The notes under the pieces are model-generated. The model saw only the letters and a list, made by a program, of their open reading frames with translations, was not told where the DNA came from and ran no database searches. Position numbers and translations under genes: made by a program. This document shows positions 9,858 through 19,745 of a stretch of DNA of 64,000 nt, piece by piece; the stretch's first letter is position 1, and the number at the start of each line of letters is the position of its first letter. The stretch lies in NCBI RefSeq assembly GCF_032362555.1, contig NC_083524.1, forward strand, positions 7,240,001-7,304,000, read 5' to 3'. This DNA comes from Amyelois transitella. Lineage: Eukaryota > Arthropoda > Insecta > Lepidoptera > Pyralidae.

Positions 9858-10186
9858 AATGTTTAAATATCCATTTAGAGTTGAATTAATCTTTAGTTTG
9901 ATTGTTGTTCGTATGACGATTTGTAATTGTGGTTTGATAAAAAACGTTCCTAATACATATTTTTTGTTCTATTGTCTTTCTTTTTTTCTTAAATTTTGAT
10001 AAAAACATGCCTAAAATTAATAATATTCTGTTGTCTTTTCATTTTTATGCATAAATGCAACTTATAACAGAAATAAAAATATATGATTCGAAATCCTATG
10101 TTTTTTCATTAACTTTTTTCTCTAAGTCCTAAAAACAGGTATGCCATCAAAAAATCAAAAAACCAAGTAGTTACAGGTGTTCATTG
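9858..10186. other. 3' UTR and right internal region of the piggyBac-like element
   Basis: AT-rich sequence follows the stop. AATAAA is present at about 10071 ('agaaataaaaat'), about 210 bp downstream, as a polyadenylation candidate. No other gene is seen. Confidence 0.45.
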
Positions 10187-10333
10187 GGGCCGCGCCGGTC
10201 ACATTGTATGGCTGAATACACAGATTTTGCATTCTGCGGCGCGAACGGGCTTCGCAAAGGTAGGTCTGGCGTGCCGGTCATTTTGATCCCCCATGGCCCA
10301 AATGGCTAGATCAAGTGCCGGTCATTTTGACCC
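10187..10333 (+). repeat. Right-end cluster of GCCGGTCA motifs with a 42-bp near-tandem repeat
   Basis: GCGCCGGTCACATTG (about 10192), GTGCCGGTCATTTTGATCC (about 10273) and GTGCCGGTCATTTTGACCC (about 10315) are in direct orientation. The last two are in a partial tandem repeat, each followed by a C-rich CCATGG. They match the left-end motif. Confidence 0.6.
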
Positions 10334-10336
10334 ACC

Positions 10337-10558
10337 ATGGCGATGAACGTGTTATTGCAAGGTTTCTTGCCCGTTAGTTTATTGCAGTCCAACTCCTCTA
10401 TACGTAGTTCCTGCAAAGATCTTACTCTACTAAGAGCCACGTAGGCTTGACCTTCTTCAAACAGTTTCGCACCTAAGTATACGACTGCGTGATCCACAGT
10501 GCTGCCCTGCATTTTATGTATTGTAGAAGCCCATGATTTAGATTTTAATTTTGAATAG
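10337..10558 (-). pseudogene. Pif1-like helicase C-terminal fragment (Helitron-type)
   Basis: The reverse strand reads [19 protein letters not shown] and [15 protein letters not shown], the last conserved helicase motifs of Pif1-family enzymes. Such sequence is typical of the Rep/Hel protein of Helitrons, which supplies 5'-3' unwinding in rolling-circle transposition. Only about 74 codons remain and no ATPase or Rep motifs are nearby. The fragment is cut on one side by the piggyBac end at about 10336 and on the other by the tandem repeat at 10540-10775. A cellular Pif1 relic cannot be excluded. Confidence 0.7.
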
Positions 10559-10775
10559 TAAATTGTATTCTACTTGTTGAGACCTTTCATTTGATACCCA
10601 TGTTGATGGGATTGATAAAACCTAAGTTATCCGCCATTTTGTAGAGGCCGCCATCTTGGATTTCAATTTTTTATAGTATATTGTATTCTGCTTGTTGAGC
10701 CCTTTCATTTGATACCCATATTGATGGGATTAATGAAACCTAAATTATCCGCCATTTTGTAACGGCGGCCATCTT
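10540..10775 (+). repeat. Two-copy tandem repeat, period 118 bp
   Basis: The unit starting near 10540 recurs at about 10658 with the same order of landmarks: TTGTATTCTRCTTGTTGAG, CATTTGATACCCAT, and CCGCCATTTTGT followed by GGCCGCCATCTTG or GGCGGCCATCTTG. The copies differ at roughly one base in ten. The last part contains inverted GGCGG/CCGCC steps able to form a small hairpin. Confidence 0.75.
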
Positions 10776-11054
10776 GAATTTATAATGATAATGAATAAAC
10801 ATAATTATATTGTCACCAAAATCCAAAGTGTATACAAAATTTCAGATTAATCGGTTGACAGGAAGAGGGTGAAATTTGAATTACTAAATTTGACCCAAGA
10901 ATAAAACAAACGGGGTGAGCTAAATAAAACCGTTTAAAAAAATGAAAGAAAACCGCATCCACACAGCAATAAAAAGCTGATTTTTGTATTTTTAAAATGG
11001 CGGTAAGTTATATTAACCTTTAAACTTTGTTCCTGATTTTTTTTATCTTTTTAG
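10776..11054. other. No gene seen
   Basis: AT-rich sequence. A possible splice acceptor (T-rich, 'tttttag') ends at 11054. Confidence 0.4.
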
Positions 11055-11600
11055 AATGCCGATGTCAGCATCTGAACGTCAACGACTATACAGGCAACGA
11101 TTGAAAGACCAGGATCCACAAAAATTCGAAGAATTAACTCGTAACATTTGGCGAAATTATTTCAGCTAGTGGTACGAGTAACACAATTCCGCAACTGTTC
11201 ATCTTTCCTAGGGTTCACTTCAAGAATCACTTCATAGAAGGTGCTCCAGAAGGTAGCTAGGAACGGCTACTAAGTGGTTGGATAAATGCCAGTATATTTT
11301 TGGAGGTCCTGCAACACATTAAAAAAAGAACATGCTGCTCCAGAGATCATCCTATTCTCCTCCTAGTCGACAATCACGAAAGCCACGTTTCTATAGAAGC
11401 GGTGGACTATGCCCGTGATAACGGTATTATTTATATGTCATTTCCTCCCCGCACAACACACCGTCTCCAACCGTTAGATGTAGGAGTGTTTGGACTTGTA
11501 AAGCTTAACTAAAGATAATGACTGGCATGTGATGAGCCCAGGAAAGACTTTAAATATTTATAACTTTCAAAACTGGCCAAAATTGCCTATTTTGAATCAT
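11055..11600 (+). pseudogene. pogo-type (DDE_1) transposase relic behind a short unrelated N-terminal exon
   Basis: An ATG at 11056 opens 37 codons (MPMSASERQRLYRQRLKDQ) of a basic leader seen at the start of several insect transposon genes. It ends in TAG at 11167. In another frame from about 11150, SASG..TIPQLFIFPRVHF and, after one TAG near 11258, DHPILLLVDNHESHVS and FPPRTTHRLQPLDVGVFG are classic pogo/Tigger blocks: the second catalytic Asp is in LLVDNHESH and the third in PLDVGVFG. The remnant NDWHVMSPGKT at 11517-11545 also fits the family. The first catalytic block and the DNA-binding CENP-B-like region are absent. It is not functional. Confidence 0.75.
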
Positions 11601-12045
11601 TTAATGGCAAAAATATCTCAAATGCTTTTGAAAAGACCTAGTAAAAAAAATAGTCTATATATTCAGGAAAAACTGTTGTTGGAATATATTTTTAAATACA
11701 TGATTACTCATATAGAAACGCTTTTCAATAAAAATTCTCAATAGTTTAGTAACTCCATCGAAAGAAAGAAAAACTGTTACAACTAGCCCCTCTCTCCCCT
11801 AATTTCATATAAAAAGATTATTTATTTACAGTGTATGAAACTCCCTTTCCCCACAATGTACGAATGCACCTTTCCCTATGTACGAAACTACCCGCATATG
11901 GGGTAGGTTCAAACGTTTTCAATTTTTTTTAAATGTTGCTGTTGCTTCTTGGTACTAGACATTACAATAATTGTAGCCAAATACATTGGGAATACTATTG
12001 TATACACATTATATATACCTGCTCTCCCCTACCTACTTATTTCAG
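11601..12045. other. No gene supported; flank of pogo and PIF relics
   Basis: Short ORFs here show no family signature. A pyrimidine-rich stretch ending in 'atttcag' at 12045 is the acceptor for the next relic. Confidence 0.4.
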
Positions 12046-12660
12046 ATTTTATAGATCTACAAGACTGCCCAGAGTTCTAGGCTGTGTGGTTGGAACCCAT
12101 GTGGCAATTGTGACACCCCACGAACACGAGGAGCGGTATTTTAACAGGAAGGGGTATCATTCCCTAAATTTTTTGACAGTAAGTACTTTCAATAAAGCAT
12201 AACCTACCTAAGAAACAAATTTATGAAAAACGTAAAGATCAAAGCAAACACGCTGTCTAATTTATAGGTATGAATAGATTGGTTAAGGAATTTTAACTAA
12301 CCCGCTATAGAGGAACATAGAATGTACATATCACAACCCTTTAGCGCCCCACTGCTGGGGCATGAGTCTACTCTCATTATGAGAGTAGTGAACATAACAT
12401 CTATTGCAAGCTTCATAATATATATACTCTGGTCGAACAAGGAAAGAAAGACCTGTTGCAAGTCCTAAAAATAAGTTAACTCAACCTCTAAGTCAGGTAG
12501 ATGTCATTTCAATTGTTTTAATTTTACAGTTATGTGACGCTGATCATGAGTATAGACCCGAGTAACCCAGGGGCTACACATGATAGCAAAATTTGGGAAA
12601 ACTACCTATTATAAGGTTTAATGGAAAGACTTTATGAGGAGGAAGAAGACATTTACTTTT
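12046..12660 (+). pseudogene. PIF/Harbinger HARBI1-type transposase relic (two exons)
   Basis: Exon one (12046 to about 12179) reads RLPRVLGCVVGTHVAIVTP then NRKGYHSLN. This is the HARBI1 first catalytic block, but the usual IDGTHV is VVGTHV, so the catalytic Asp is lost. A GTAAGT donor follows a few bases on. The second exon begins after 'tttacag' at 12530 and, with one frameshift, gives CDADHEY and SIDPSNPGATHDSKIWEN, the next HARBI1 block. The frame then has a stop and ends near GGTAATAA at 12664. N-terminal and C-terminal exons are missing. A divergent Myb-like relic lies on the opposite strand next to it, the gene pair usual for PIF/Harbinger. Confidence 0.7.
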
Positions 12661-12799
12661 TAGGTAATAAAATTATATAATAATAACAATTAATTAAATT
12701 TACCTATTTTAATTGTGCATATTCACAAAGCTATTAATAATAATTATACCTATACAACATATTATTTACCTACAATATAAATTGTTACGTTGCTAGTTT

Positions 12800-13240
12800 G
12801 ATAAGGCTCGCGCCTCCATGCTCCGGAGTCTGCCAAGGGCTAAATCTTTATTGTCCTCGGCAAACTCCAGCAGCAATTGCAATTACCTAATTATAGTATT
12901 TCTGCGCCTTGTTGCATCCATTTTTGACCAAAAATATTGGTAAAAAAACACAATCATTGACTGTTCATAGCAAGTCTACATAAGGAATATAAAATACTTT
13001 ATTTGCAACTTAATACAAATGCAGAAATAAATAATACTTACCCCGTTTTAAATTGGTTTCAAGTTCAACTACCGGCGCGAACGAACAATCAGATCATTGC
13101 AGAAGATAGGTTATGTTTCTTTTTATTGACATTTGCACGTCACGTCACGACATTGACATATTATTGGTATTGCAAGAAATACCTAGTGCTGACACCATCG
13201 CTATTTCTATAATCGATTATCGATTACGAAAGTAACACAT
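12800..13240 (-). pseudogene. PIF/Harbinger Myb-like accessory gene: first exon and 5' flank, inverted copy
   Basis: The reverse strand from ATG 12919-12921 encodes MDATRRRNTII then QLLLEFAEDN and LGRLRSMEARA, nearly identical to the plus-strand gene at 26127. Small deletions shift the frame. The homology continues through the upstream intron-like and 5' flanking DNA to about 13240, corresponding to 25835-26240. The two loci are inverted relative to each other and 13 kb apart. In PIF/Harbinger elements the Myb/SANT-like protein assists transposase localisation and end binding. This copy is truncated at 12800. Confidence 0.7.
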
Positions 13241-13544
13241 CGCACACCTAGATCTAAACAGAGCTAAGTAAAAAATGTGCGTTATTGAGTAATGCTCACC
13301 ATTTCATTTCCTACACTGATACTGATCTAACCAATAAAACAAATTTAATAATATGTGCAAAATTCAACGCTAGATGGCGCCTAGTGTCTCTTTTGTTGAA
13401 CGAGCGTTGTGTTGCAATCAGAATCTTAAGCGCAGAGCAAGTGTCGTTCGTAAAAAGTTTGGAGTTATTTTGAGTTGTACCTGTTTAGTTGAAATTTGAA
13501 ACAGTAATTATTTTGAATTGTCGACTTTTTGATAGTTACGGTAA
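13241..13544. other. No gene supported
   Basis: The short ORF 13285-13473 has no recognisable features. Confidence 0.35.
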
Positions 13545-13860
13545 AACCCCCAATCATCGACACTTTAACGCACGAACTCTAGTATTTTTACAATATTTGT
13601 ATTATTTTATCATATTTTGAAGTTTTGAGGAAAATTTTAGGGTATTTTGCATGATATATTATAGTAGAAATGAATGTGATATAAAAATTTACAAGATATA
13701 CCAATATAGATTTATGGTATTTTTGGCCTAATATTCGACTGCAGAAATCCAGTTACCGACAACCGGTTTTCGACATGTTCCAATAATCGAGATCTAGTAA
13801 TCGACATGTTCTATTTATGGACACCCAATATTTAACAGTCCATTAATCGTGCACCCAGCC
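13545..13860. repeat. Cluster of ATCGACA-type short motifs
   Basis: CCAATCATCGACAC, CCAATAATCGAGATC, TAGTAATCGACATG and ATTAATCGTGCACCC fall within about 300 bp. Spacing is irregular. They may be subterminal repeats of an element lying to the right. Confidence 0.4.
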
Positions 13861-14159
13861 TAAAAATTTAGAATGGTAGCTTTAAACCGAAAAAAGTTAT
13901 GAGCAATAAATCTTACTCACTTCCTTAGTGATTTTGCTAATAAAACTCGCTTTCCGTTAAAAACTTCTGCCGGTCGATATTTAAAGCTCCACCATTTTTA
14001 TCAAAATAACCGAATGTAGAAAATGACACTTGCAATGAGAGCTGGATGAACCTTGTCTATAACCTATGCTTCGTTTACGTTCAAATACACAACATTAGTA
14101 TATCCTTTTTTTATTTTATTTTTTATGTGTCGATCATTGTTGGTCTGTCGGACATTGGG

Positions 14160-14466
14160 TACTTTATGTTAGTGCAGATTAAATTAATGCATTTTGTTAA
14201 ACCTGTATTTTTGGCAAGGTACGCAAAATTTTTATTTTGAGTTGTTACCCTATTGTTGAATTATTTTTAGTTTTGTAATTGCGTCTGTTTTGTTGAGTAA
14301 TTTAACATGCTTGTACTTTATGTTAGTGCAGATTAAATTAATGCATTTTGTTAAACCTGTATTTTTGGCAAGGTACGCAAAATTTTTATTTTGAGTTGTT
14401 ACCCTATTGTTGAATTATTTTTAGTTTTGTAATTGCGTCTGTTTTGTTGAGTAATTTAACATGCTT
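14160..14466 (+). repeat. Exact tandem duplication, 154-bp unit
   Basis: 14160-14313 is repeated at 14314-14466/7 with no difference that I can find. The unit is non-coding and AT-rich. Perfect identity points to a recent duplication or an assembly artefact. Confidence 0.85.
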
Positions 14467-15973
14467 TCTTTTTTCTGCGAAATCTTATCAAAATTAAACT
14501 TCTCTCATTGTTAGCGATTGTATTTTTTAGGCTTTAGTACAATTTGATACTCGCCTAACTATTAACACAGCTTGTTCCTTTTGTAATGCCAATTTTTCAA
14601 TTTGGTTCCCTTTAGATGATTTCTGATAAATAATATTTTTACAAAACAGTTAAAACGATTTTCAATGTTTTTTATAGCCTTTCCACGTCGGTTTGGGGCA
14701 TATGACTCTGTAGTTTAGTAAAAAAAACATTTAAAATTTCAGGAGAACAATGCAGCGTGGACGATTTTTAGTAAATATGGTAGTAGATCAGGACAAACAA
14801 AATATTGCTGCTCCTATTATTTTTACTGAACATACAACTGTGAAAGATGACTTGAAGATGTCATCAAGTGATGAAGTTTAATCCAAAGGAAGTCGAACTG
14901 TCTTGACACCGGTTAATACAGATCTCCCTAGCACATCTAAACAACAAAGTTCTGTTGTCTCTAACTACTATATTTTACCGATTCGGAGCGATGAAAGTGA
15001 TTTTGATAACTCCGATCAAGATCCTAATTTCGAATTGATAAACAGAAATAAGCTTCCACCTAAGGTCGTACCTCTATCATCAACAGCGACTTGTTCCAGC
15101 AGCAGCAGCTCGAGTTCATTGGATACTGAAGGCCCGGAAAATGTTATGGTTCCTGAAACTGGTATTGACATCGAAAAAAAGGGTAAAAAGAGATTACGCA
15201 AACCAGCTACATGGAAGTCGAAAATAGCAAAACAACTAAGAAATTCTGGCAAAGCTTACCAGATCCTGTCAAAATCCAAGAAAACAATACGAGAACGAAA
15301 GGTTGGAACACCATGTGGAGACAAATGTCGCTTAAAATGCAAAGAAAAAGTAGATGCAATATCAAGACAACAGGTTTTTGATGCATATTGGGCACTTGGC
15401 GATCTTGAAATACAAAGAGAATTCATAGTACGTCACTCGGAACAAATAAAGCCCAAATATCGGTACTCAAGTACGCAAAATTTTAGAGCCCTCAACAACG
15501 CATTTTATTTTGGGAACAATGGACCGAAAAAAAGAGTGTGCAAGCCATTTTTAAAATCTACTCCTGATTTAAGCAATAAACCTATAAAAACAGCACTTTC
15601 TAAGAAAACAGAATCAGGTATTATTCAACCCGATTTTAGAGGAAAACACAGCAATCATCCAACTATTGATCCACAAATTTAACAGAGCGTTAAAATTTTT
15701 ATAAATTCTATTCCTCGGATTGAATCACGCTATTTGAGAGCCCAAACATCAAAAGAATTCATAGCAAGCGACAAATCATTAGCAGATATCTACCGGGATT
15801 ATAAAAAACTTCGTGAACAGGATGGACTACCGGTTGCAATGTCTTCTACATTCATCAGGATATTCAATACCGAATTTAACATTTCTTTCTTTGTGCCGAA
15901 AAAGATCAATGCGATTTGTGCGAAAGATACAAGAATTCAAATGAAGACGAAAAGTGCAAGTTAATTCAGGAAT

Positions 15974-16262
15974 GCCGTGTGGTTCCCGGCAGTGCCGTGT
16001 GGTTCCCGGCACCAATAAAAAAAAAGAATAGGACCACTCCATCTCGTTCCCATGGATGTCGTAAAAGGCGACTAAGGGATAGGCTTATAAACTTGGGATT
16101 CTTCTTTTAGGCGATGGGCTAGCAACCCGTCACTATTTGAATCTCAATTCTATCATTAAGCCAAACAGCTGAACGTGGCGGTCTCAGTCTTTTCAAGACT
16201 GTTGGCTCTGTCTACCCCGTAAGGGATAAAGACGTGATCATATGTATGTATGTATGTATGTA
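15974..16262 (+). mobile_element. Retroposon family R, copy 1, with 12-bp target duplication
   Basis: The insert is flanked by TAATTCAGGAAT (15962-15973) and TAATTCGGGAAT (16263-16274), one mismatch. It begins with two tandem copies of GCCGTGTGGTTCCCGGCA and ends in a (TATG)n tail at 16241-16262. The body matches copies at 61640-61900 (plus), 19746-20007 and 38100-38280 (minus). No ORF is present. The target duplication and simple-repeat tail indicate LINE-driven retroposition. It may be a SINE or the 3' end of a longer LINE. Confidence 0.85.
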
Positions 16263-16324
16263 TGTAATTCGGGAATATGAAGAGCACCTAAAAGAAAAAG
16301 AATTGGCAAGGACTGAAAAAAAAA

Positions 16325-16657
16325 TTGATTTTATACGCCTCAATTGTTACTATTTTGTGTACCTACTTTTAGGCACATACTGCAGTAACATCTGAACCTA
16401 CATCACAGTCCATTTTGACAAGGGAAGGTATGGAAGAACCTTTACTTGTACAACTCGAGGTTTTTGATAATGGTGCAGGACCTTCACATAAAGTGGATAG
16501 GCATATGAACACTGAGCAAGCCATATTGGAGGATCCCTTTCCTGCGGTAGATGAGGGGGAGAGAGCAGAGGGAGAAGAGCCAGAATTATTGGCACCATCT
16601 CCCCAGCCGTGGTCACCGCAGCCGCAGCAGACATGTTTTATCTAGGGAGGACGCGAT
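16325..16657 (+). other. Exon-like insert within copy B
   Basis: A T-rich run ending 'tacttttag' at 16371 precedes an open frame from about 16372 to a TAG at 16643-16645. The encoded peptide is acidic and proline-rich (EEPLLVQLEVFDNGAGPSH; PSPQPWSPQPQQ). Its style resembles the linker exons of PIF Myb-like genes, for example 28290-28420, but I cannot align them. The knuckle region of the host gene is repeated after it, so it arrived with a local duplication. Confidence 0.4.
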
Positions 16658-17288
16658 CAATGCGATTTGTGTAAAAGATACAAGAATTCAAATGAAGACG
16701 AAGAGTGCAAGTTAATTCAGGAATATGAAGAGCACCTAAAAGAAAAAGAATTTGCAAGGACTGAAAAAGAAAATGACAAGAAGAGAACAGATGGCACATT
16801 CGTAGCAGTTTATGACTTACGGCCTGTAAGTATTGCAGATTCCTAAAGGACAAATATCCTTGTTTTTCTATAAATCTAGAATCAACTGCTTTAATTTTAC
16901 TATCAGTGATTTAAGGGCAAAAGATGTCATATGCTTTTGGGATGAAACAGTAGGAAAGAGAGGAGCTATTGAAATTGGGAGCTGTGTACTTGAATACATT
17001 AAATCAAAAATAGACCAAGATCCTGACAAAGAAATTGACATAATTTTCTTTTCGGATAATTGTGGCGGTCAACGAAAAAATAAGTTTCTTTTATCTGCAT
17101 ATGCCTACGCCGTCAACAAATTGCCAGTCAAGTCTATAACTCATAAGTTTTTTGTACGCGGTCATTCACAGAAAGAAGGCGATAATGTACATAGTGTCAT
17201 TGAAAAACAAATCAAAAGATATTTGCAGGCGGGTCCAATTTACATACTTAAACAAAAAATGATAACTTATTTATCATTTATTATATAA

Positions 17289-17640
17289 TTCCGTACCATG
17301 AGCCGTTATTTGACAACTAGTAATATTGTTTTCACGTCAATTTTTGCGATCTTGAAAAAGTTGGTCGGATGCCATGGAAACAAAACTTTTTTTCATATTG
17401 AGTGTGATCAGTGCCAGTAATCTCCATACCACAAACTAAATAGAGATACTATGTATAGTATAGTAGAATTAGTAGAATATTTTAAAACAATAAAAAATAT
17501 ATAAGTAATAAAACAAAAGTAATAAATGAAAATTGAACAACTAAATTTAAAATAATACAAGATTAAAGTTACTACCTACAGAACTTTGCGATATTTAATA
17601 CGTATTTAACATATTAATGCAATTCTTGAATTAACATTTG
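17289..17640. other. No gene seen; AT-rich
   Basis: No ORF or repeat signature is supported. Confidence 0.4.
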
Positions 17641-18042
17641 GTATCTTTTGCCTATTTATAATAGCAACACTGTAATACTCGTTTGGAAAATGAGTGACAG
17701 TTTATTTATTTCAAATAAGTTTTGACAGTAAGTTTTGAATTCGATTCGAACACCTGTAAACTTTCTTACTGTTTTTTTACCGGTGCCTGTGTATTTATTT
17801 GCACTTTGTTTTGTACTGATAACTTGTCGTTATTTGGAGTTTGGAATCTTCCGTTGAATCAAGCTTTGTTCCTCCGGATATTCGTGCGATTTTATCATCT
17901 GAGATTGGACTCTTGACTGTGTTCACTGTGTTGTGCAGATATTTTGAGATAGGACTCCTGTAATAAGTACCTGATTATTTGAGATAGGACCAAGTTTGTG
18001 TTTGTTTTTGTGAAAGACAGATTTTACAACAAAAGTGCCACG
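17641..18042 (+). promoter_or_regulatory. 5' region of the P/THAP element with repeated GAGATAGGAC motif
   Basis: Upstream of the THAP exon, GAGATTGGACTC (about 17900), GAGATAGGACTCCTG (about 17946) and GAGATAGGACCAAG (about 17981) occur in direct orientation. They could be binding sites or 5' UTR repeats. Core promoter elements are not evident. Confidence 0.3.
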
Positions 18043-18091
18043 ATGTCTTTAGATAAACATTGTTGCGTTCCTGGTTGTAAAGGCAGTAGAG
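18043..18091 (+). pseudogene. THAP-domain first exon of a P-element-like transposase
   Basis: ATG 18043 opens MSLDKHCCVPGCKGSRG, the first C2 pair (CxxxC) of a THAP zinc finger, and a good splice donor GGTATGT follows at 18091-18097. P-element and THAP9 transposases begin with this DNA-binding domain. The exon carrying the remaining Cys/His ligands is missing, because the next recognisable coding sequence is the far C-terminal part from 18520. The element is therefore internally deleted. Confidence 0.6.
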
Positions 18092-18323
18092 GTATGTTTG
18101 AAATATTTTTGTTCCTGTATCAATCTGCCTCTTAATCTTGTGGTTTGATTCCGGGCAAGGGCACAATCGAAAATTATTATGTTTGCTGGATAGTCAAAAA
18201 TATTATAAACAGTGATTTTTCCCTATAAAATTAATTCATTAAGGTACATTGTAAAGTCACCATGAATATTCAATTTGTAAACAATTTATGCTTCTGAGGA
18301 TTTTTATTATTTTATTATTATAA

Positions 18324-18510
18324 GCGGTGGTGGTCCAGCGGTTAAGGTACCCACCTGGTGATCGAAAGGTCCCAGGTTCTAATCATACTCGTGCTATATT
18401 AGTTTGTATACCAATCTGACTCATGTTTAGTAATTTTCATGACCACCACTTGCTTCCGGTGAAGGAAAACATCGTGAGAAAACCTGCAGACTAGTCGATG
18501 ATTTATCAGC
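18324..18510 (+). mobile_element. tRNA-derived SINE
   Basis: TGGTCCAGCGG (18331) resembles an RNA polymerase III A box and AGGTCCCAGGTTCTAATC (about 18367) a B box, about 35 bp apart, in a tRNA-like head. The body includes CTTCCGGTGAAGGAAAAC and CGTGAGAAAACCTGCA, sequence seen in many lepidopteran SINEs. It is 3'-truncated or merges into the P/THAP sequence at about 18510. No cloverleaf that could be a functional tRNA is complete. Confidence 0.7.
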
Positions 18511-18519
18511 TAGGGTGTA

Positions 18520-19228
18520 AATTGGCATAGAAAAACGTGGGTGGAAAGCAAACGGCTTTTAAAAACATTAAAGTTTGTAACTGCAAATGAAAATGAGGAA
18601 TCTGTTCCATCAATTTAAAACTGGGTGTGGACACTTGATGGGATAGATTTACTTTTAAAGAAATTACAAAAAAAATATGGTATAACATCAGTTTGGATGC
18701 GGCATCTAAATCAAGATCCGTTAGAAAATTTCTTTGGATCAGTCAGGAGTCATGGATGCCGCAACAACAACCCCACCTGCAGCCAGTTTGAATCAGCGTT
18801 TACGACTCTATTAATAAATAATTTCAAAAGTGCCCACAGCCAGGGAATAAATTGTGAAAACGATTACAGTAAATCTTTACATGCTCTCGTCATCGAAAAC
18901 AAGACAGAGCTATCCTCGACCAATGCTGATACATATGATTTTGAAGATATCCTGTAATTTTTCCCTACAGCAGTTGAAGATAAAATTAATGACCCAAGAA
19001 AAATAGCGCCTCTGCAATATATGAGTGGCTATTTTGCTAAACAAGCGAAAAAATAACATTTTTAAAAGCTGCGTAGAGTGTAATGAGCATTTAGTAAGTA
19101 AAAAAGAAATAGAATATATTATATATAGAGAATACGCTGGTCGACGATGGCTTATAACTCCCAGTAATGAAATGGTGCAACTTGTATCAGAAATGCAAGA
19201 AATTTGTAATGATATTAAGATGAGATGA
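18520..19228 (+). pseudogene. P-element/THAP9-like transposase, C-terminal part
   Basis: The open frame 18625-18957 includes LNQDPLENFFGSVRSHG and NNNPTCSQFESAF, hallmark sequence of the C-terminal RNase H region of P-type transposases. The frame is already family-like from about 18520, with a stop near 18618. After 18957 a shifted frame continues with PLQYMSGYFAKQAKK and, from 19025, KSCVECNEHLVSKKE, the usual Cys-bearing tail ending near 19226. Two frameshifts and one stop disable it. With the THAP exon at 18043 this outlines a deleted P-like element. Confidence 0.75.
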
Positions 19229-19611
19229 TTTTAAGAAAAAAATTTAATGAACAAAGTTTAAAAATTGTAATTAAAACTGCGATGATAACTTTAATTAGTT
19301 TTGATTTTATAAAATGTTTCAATCATAAATAAATAATATCATTAGTGCCTACTAGAAATAACAGATGGCGTTTAATATGCGGCGAAAATTTTGTATCCAT
19401 TTCTAAGCGCTGAGATTGGTCTCTATTTCAGTATATACAAAAGTCCTCTGCGAGTGTGATTCCTTCAATGCTCGAACGCACGAACACTTGGAAACCTTAT
19501 ACATAATACATACATTTGAGTGTTGAAATAAGTAAGCATAAAGTGTTCACTGTGTTAGTTACGTTGTTTGAAGGTGTTTGTTTACGTGAATTATAATATA
19601 AAACGTTTGTA
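19229..19611. other. Flank and probable 5' UTR of the older HARBI1 gene
   Basis: A TCAGT initiator-like motif at about 19428 and a purine/pyrimidine-mixed leader precede ATG 19612. No other gene is seen. Confidence 0.35.
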
Positions 19612-19745
19612 ATGGCTAATGAATACGAGATCTTTGAATACTTGGAAGAAGAAGACGAACATAAAGATAGTGTAAGGAGGAAGCAGGCAGCAAAGGAGCG
19701 GCATAGACGATTACGGGTTCAATGTGATCCGTTTGAAATATACAC

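Larger units (their letters stand above)
7807..10333 (+). mobile_element. piggyBac-like element with intact transposase
   Basis: A TTAA at 7807-7810 is followed by GTGCCGGTCATTATGACC, a plausible left end at the expected piggyBac target. The right side carries GTGCCGGTCATTTTGA at 10273 and 10315, close to but not ending in a TTAA and in the same orientation as the left motif, so classical terminal inverted repeats are not shown. The 3' limit is therefore approximate. The single gene inside is intact. Immediately beyond lies a Pif1-like helicase fragment on the other strand. Confidence 0.65.
14750..17288 (+). pseudogene. DNCGGQ/CxxKCRLKC-family gene, copy B, nearly complete but disrupted
   Basis: A start at ATG 14750 follows a 'tttcag'-like acceptor. 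The frame runs through an acidic and serine-rich N-terminus, the CGDKCRLKCKEK box (about 15310), FRALNNAFYF (about 15483), GKHSNHPTID, YLRAQTSKEF, a zinc-knuckle-like QCDLC (seen intact at 16665) and, in 16890-17250, VICFWDETVGKRG, FFSDNCGGQRKNK, FVRGHSQKEGDNVHS. In-frame stops occur at 14879 and 15680, frameshifts near 15905 and 16815. A retroposon (15974-16262) and an exon-like insert (16325-16657) interrupt it, and part of the knuckle region is duplicated. Conserved Asp residues in DET and SDNC suggest an RNase H-like enzyme, which is inference. Function is not established. Confidence 0.65.

Noticed and set aside
10306..10336. Extension of the helicase frame to VGQNDRHLI
   Set aside because: These residues come from the piggyBac end motif read on the other strand, not from the helicase.
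18324..18400. Functional tRNA gene
   Set aside because: A and B boxes are SINE-like, the acceptor stem does not pair, and SINE body sequence follows.
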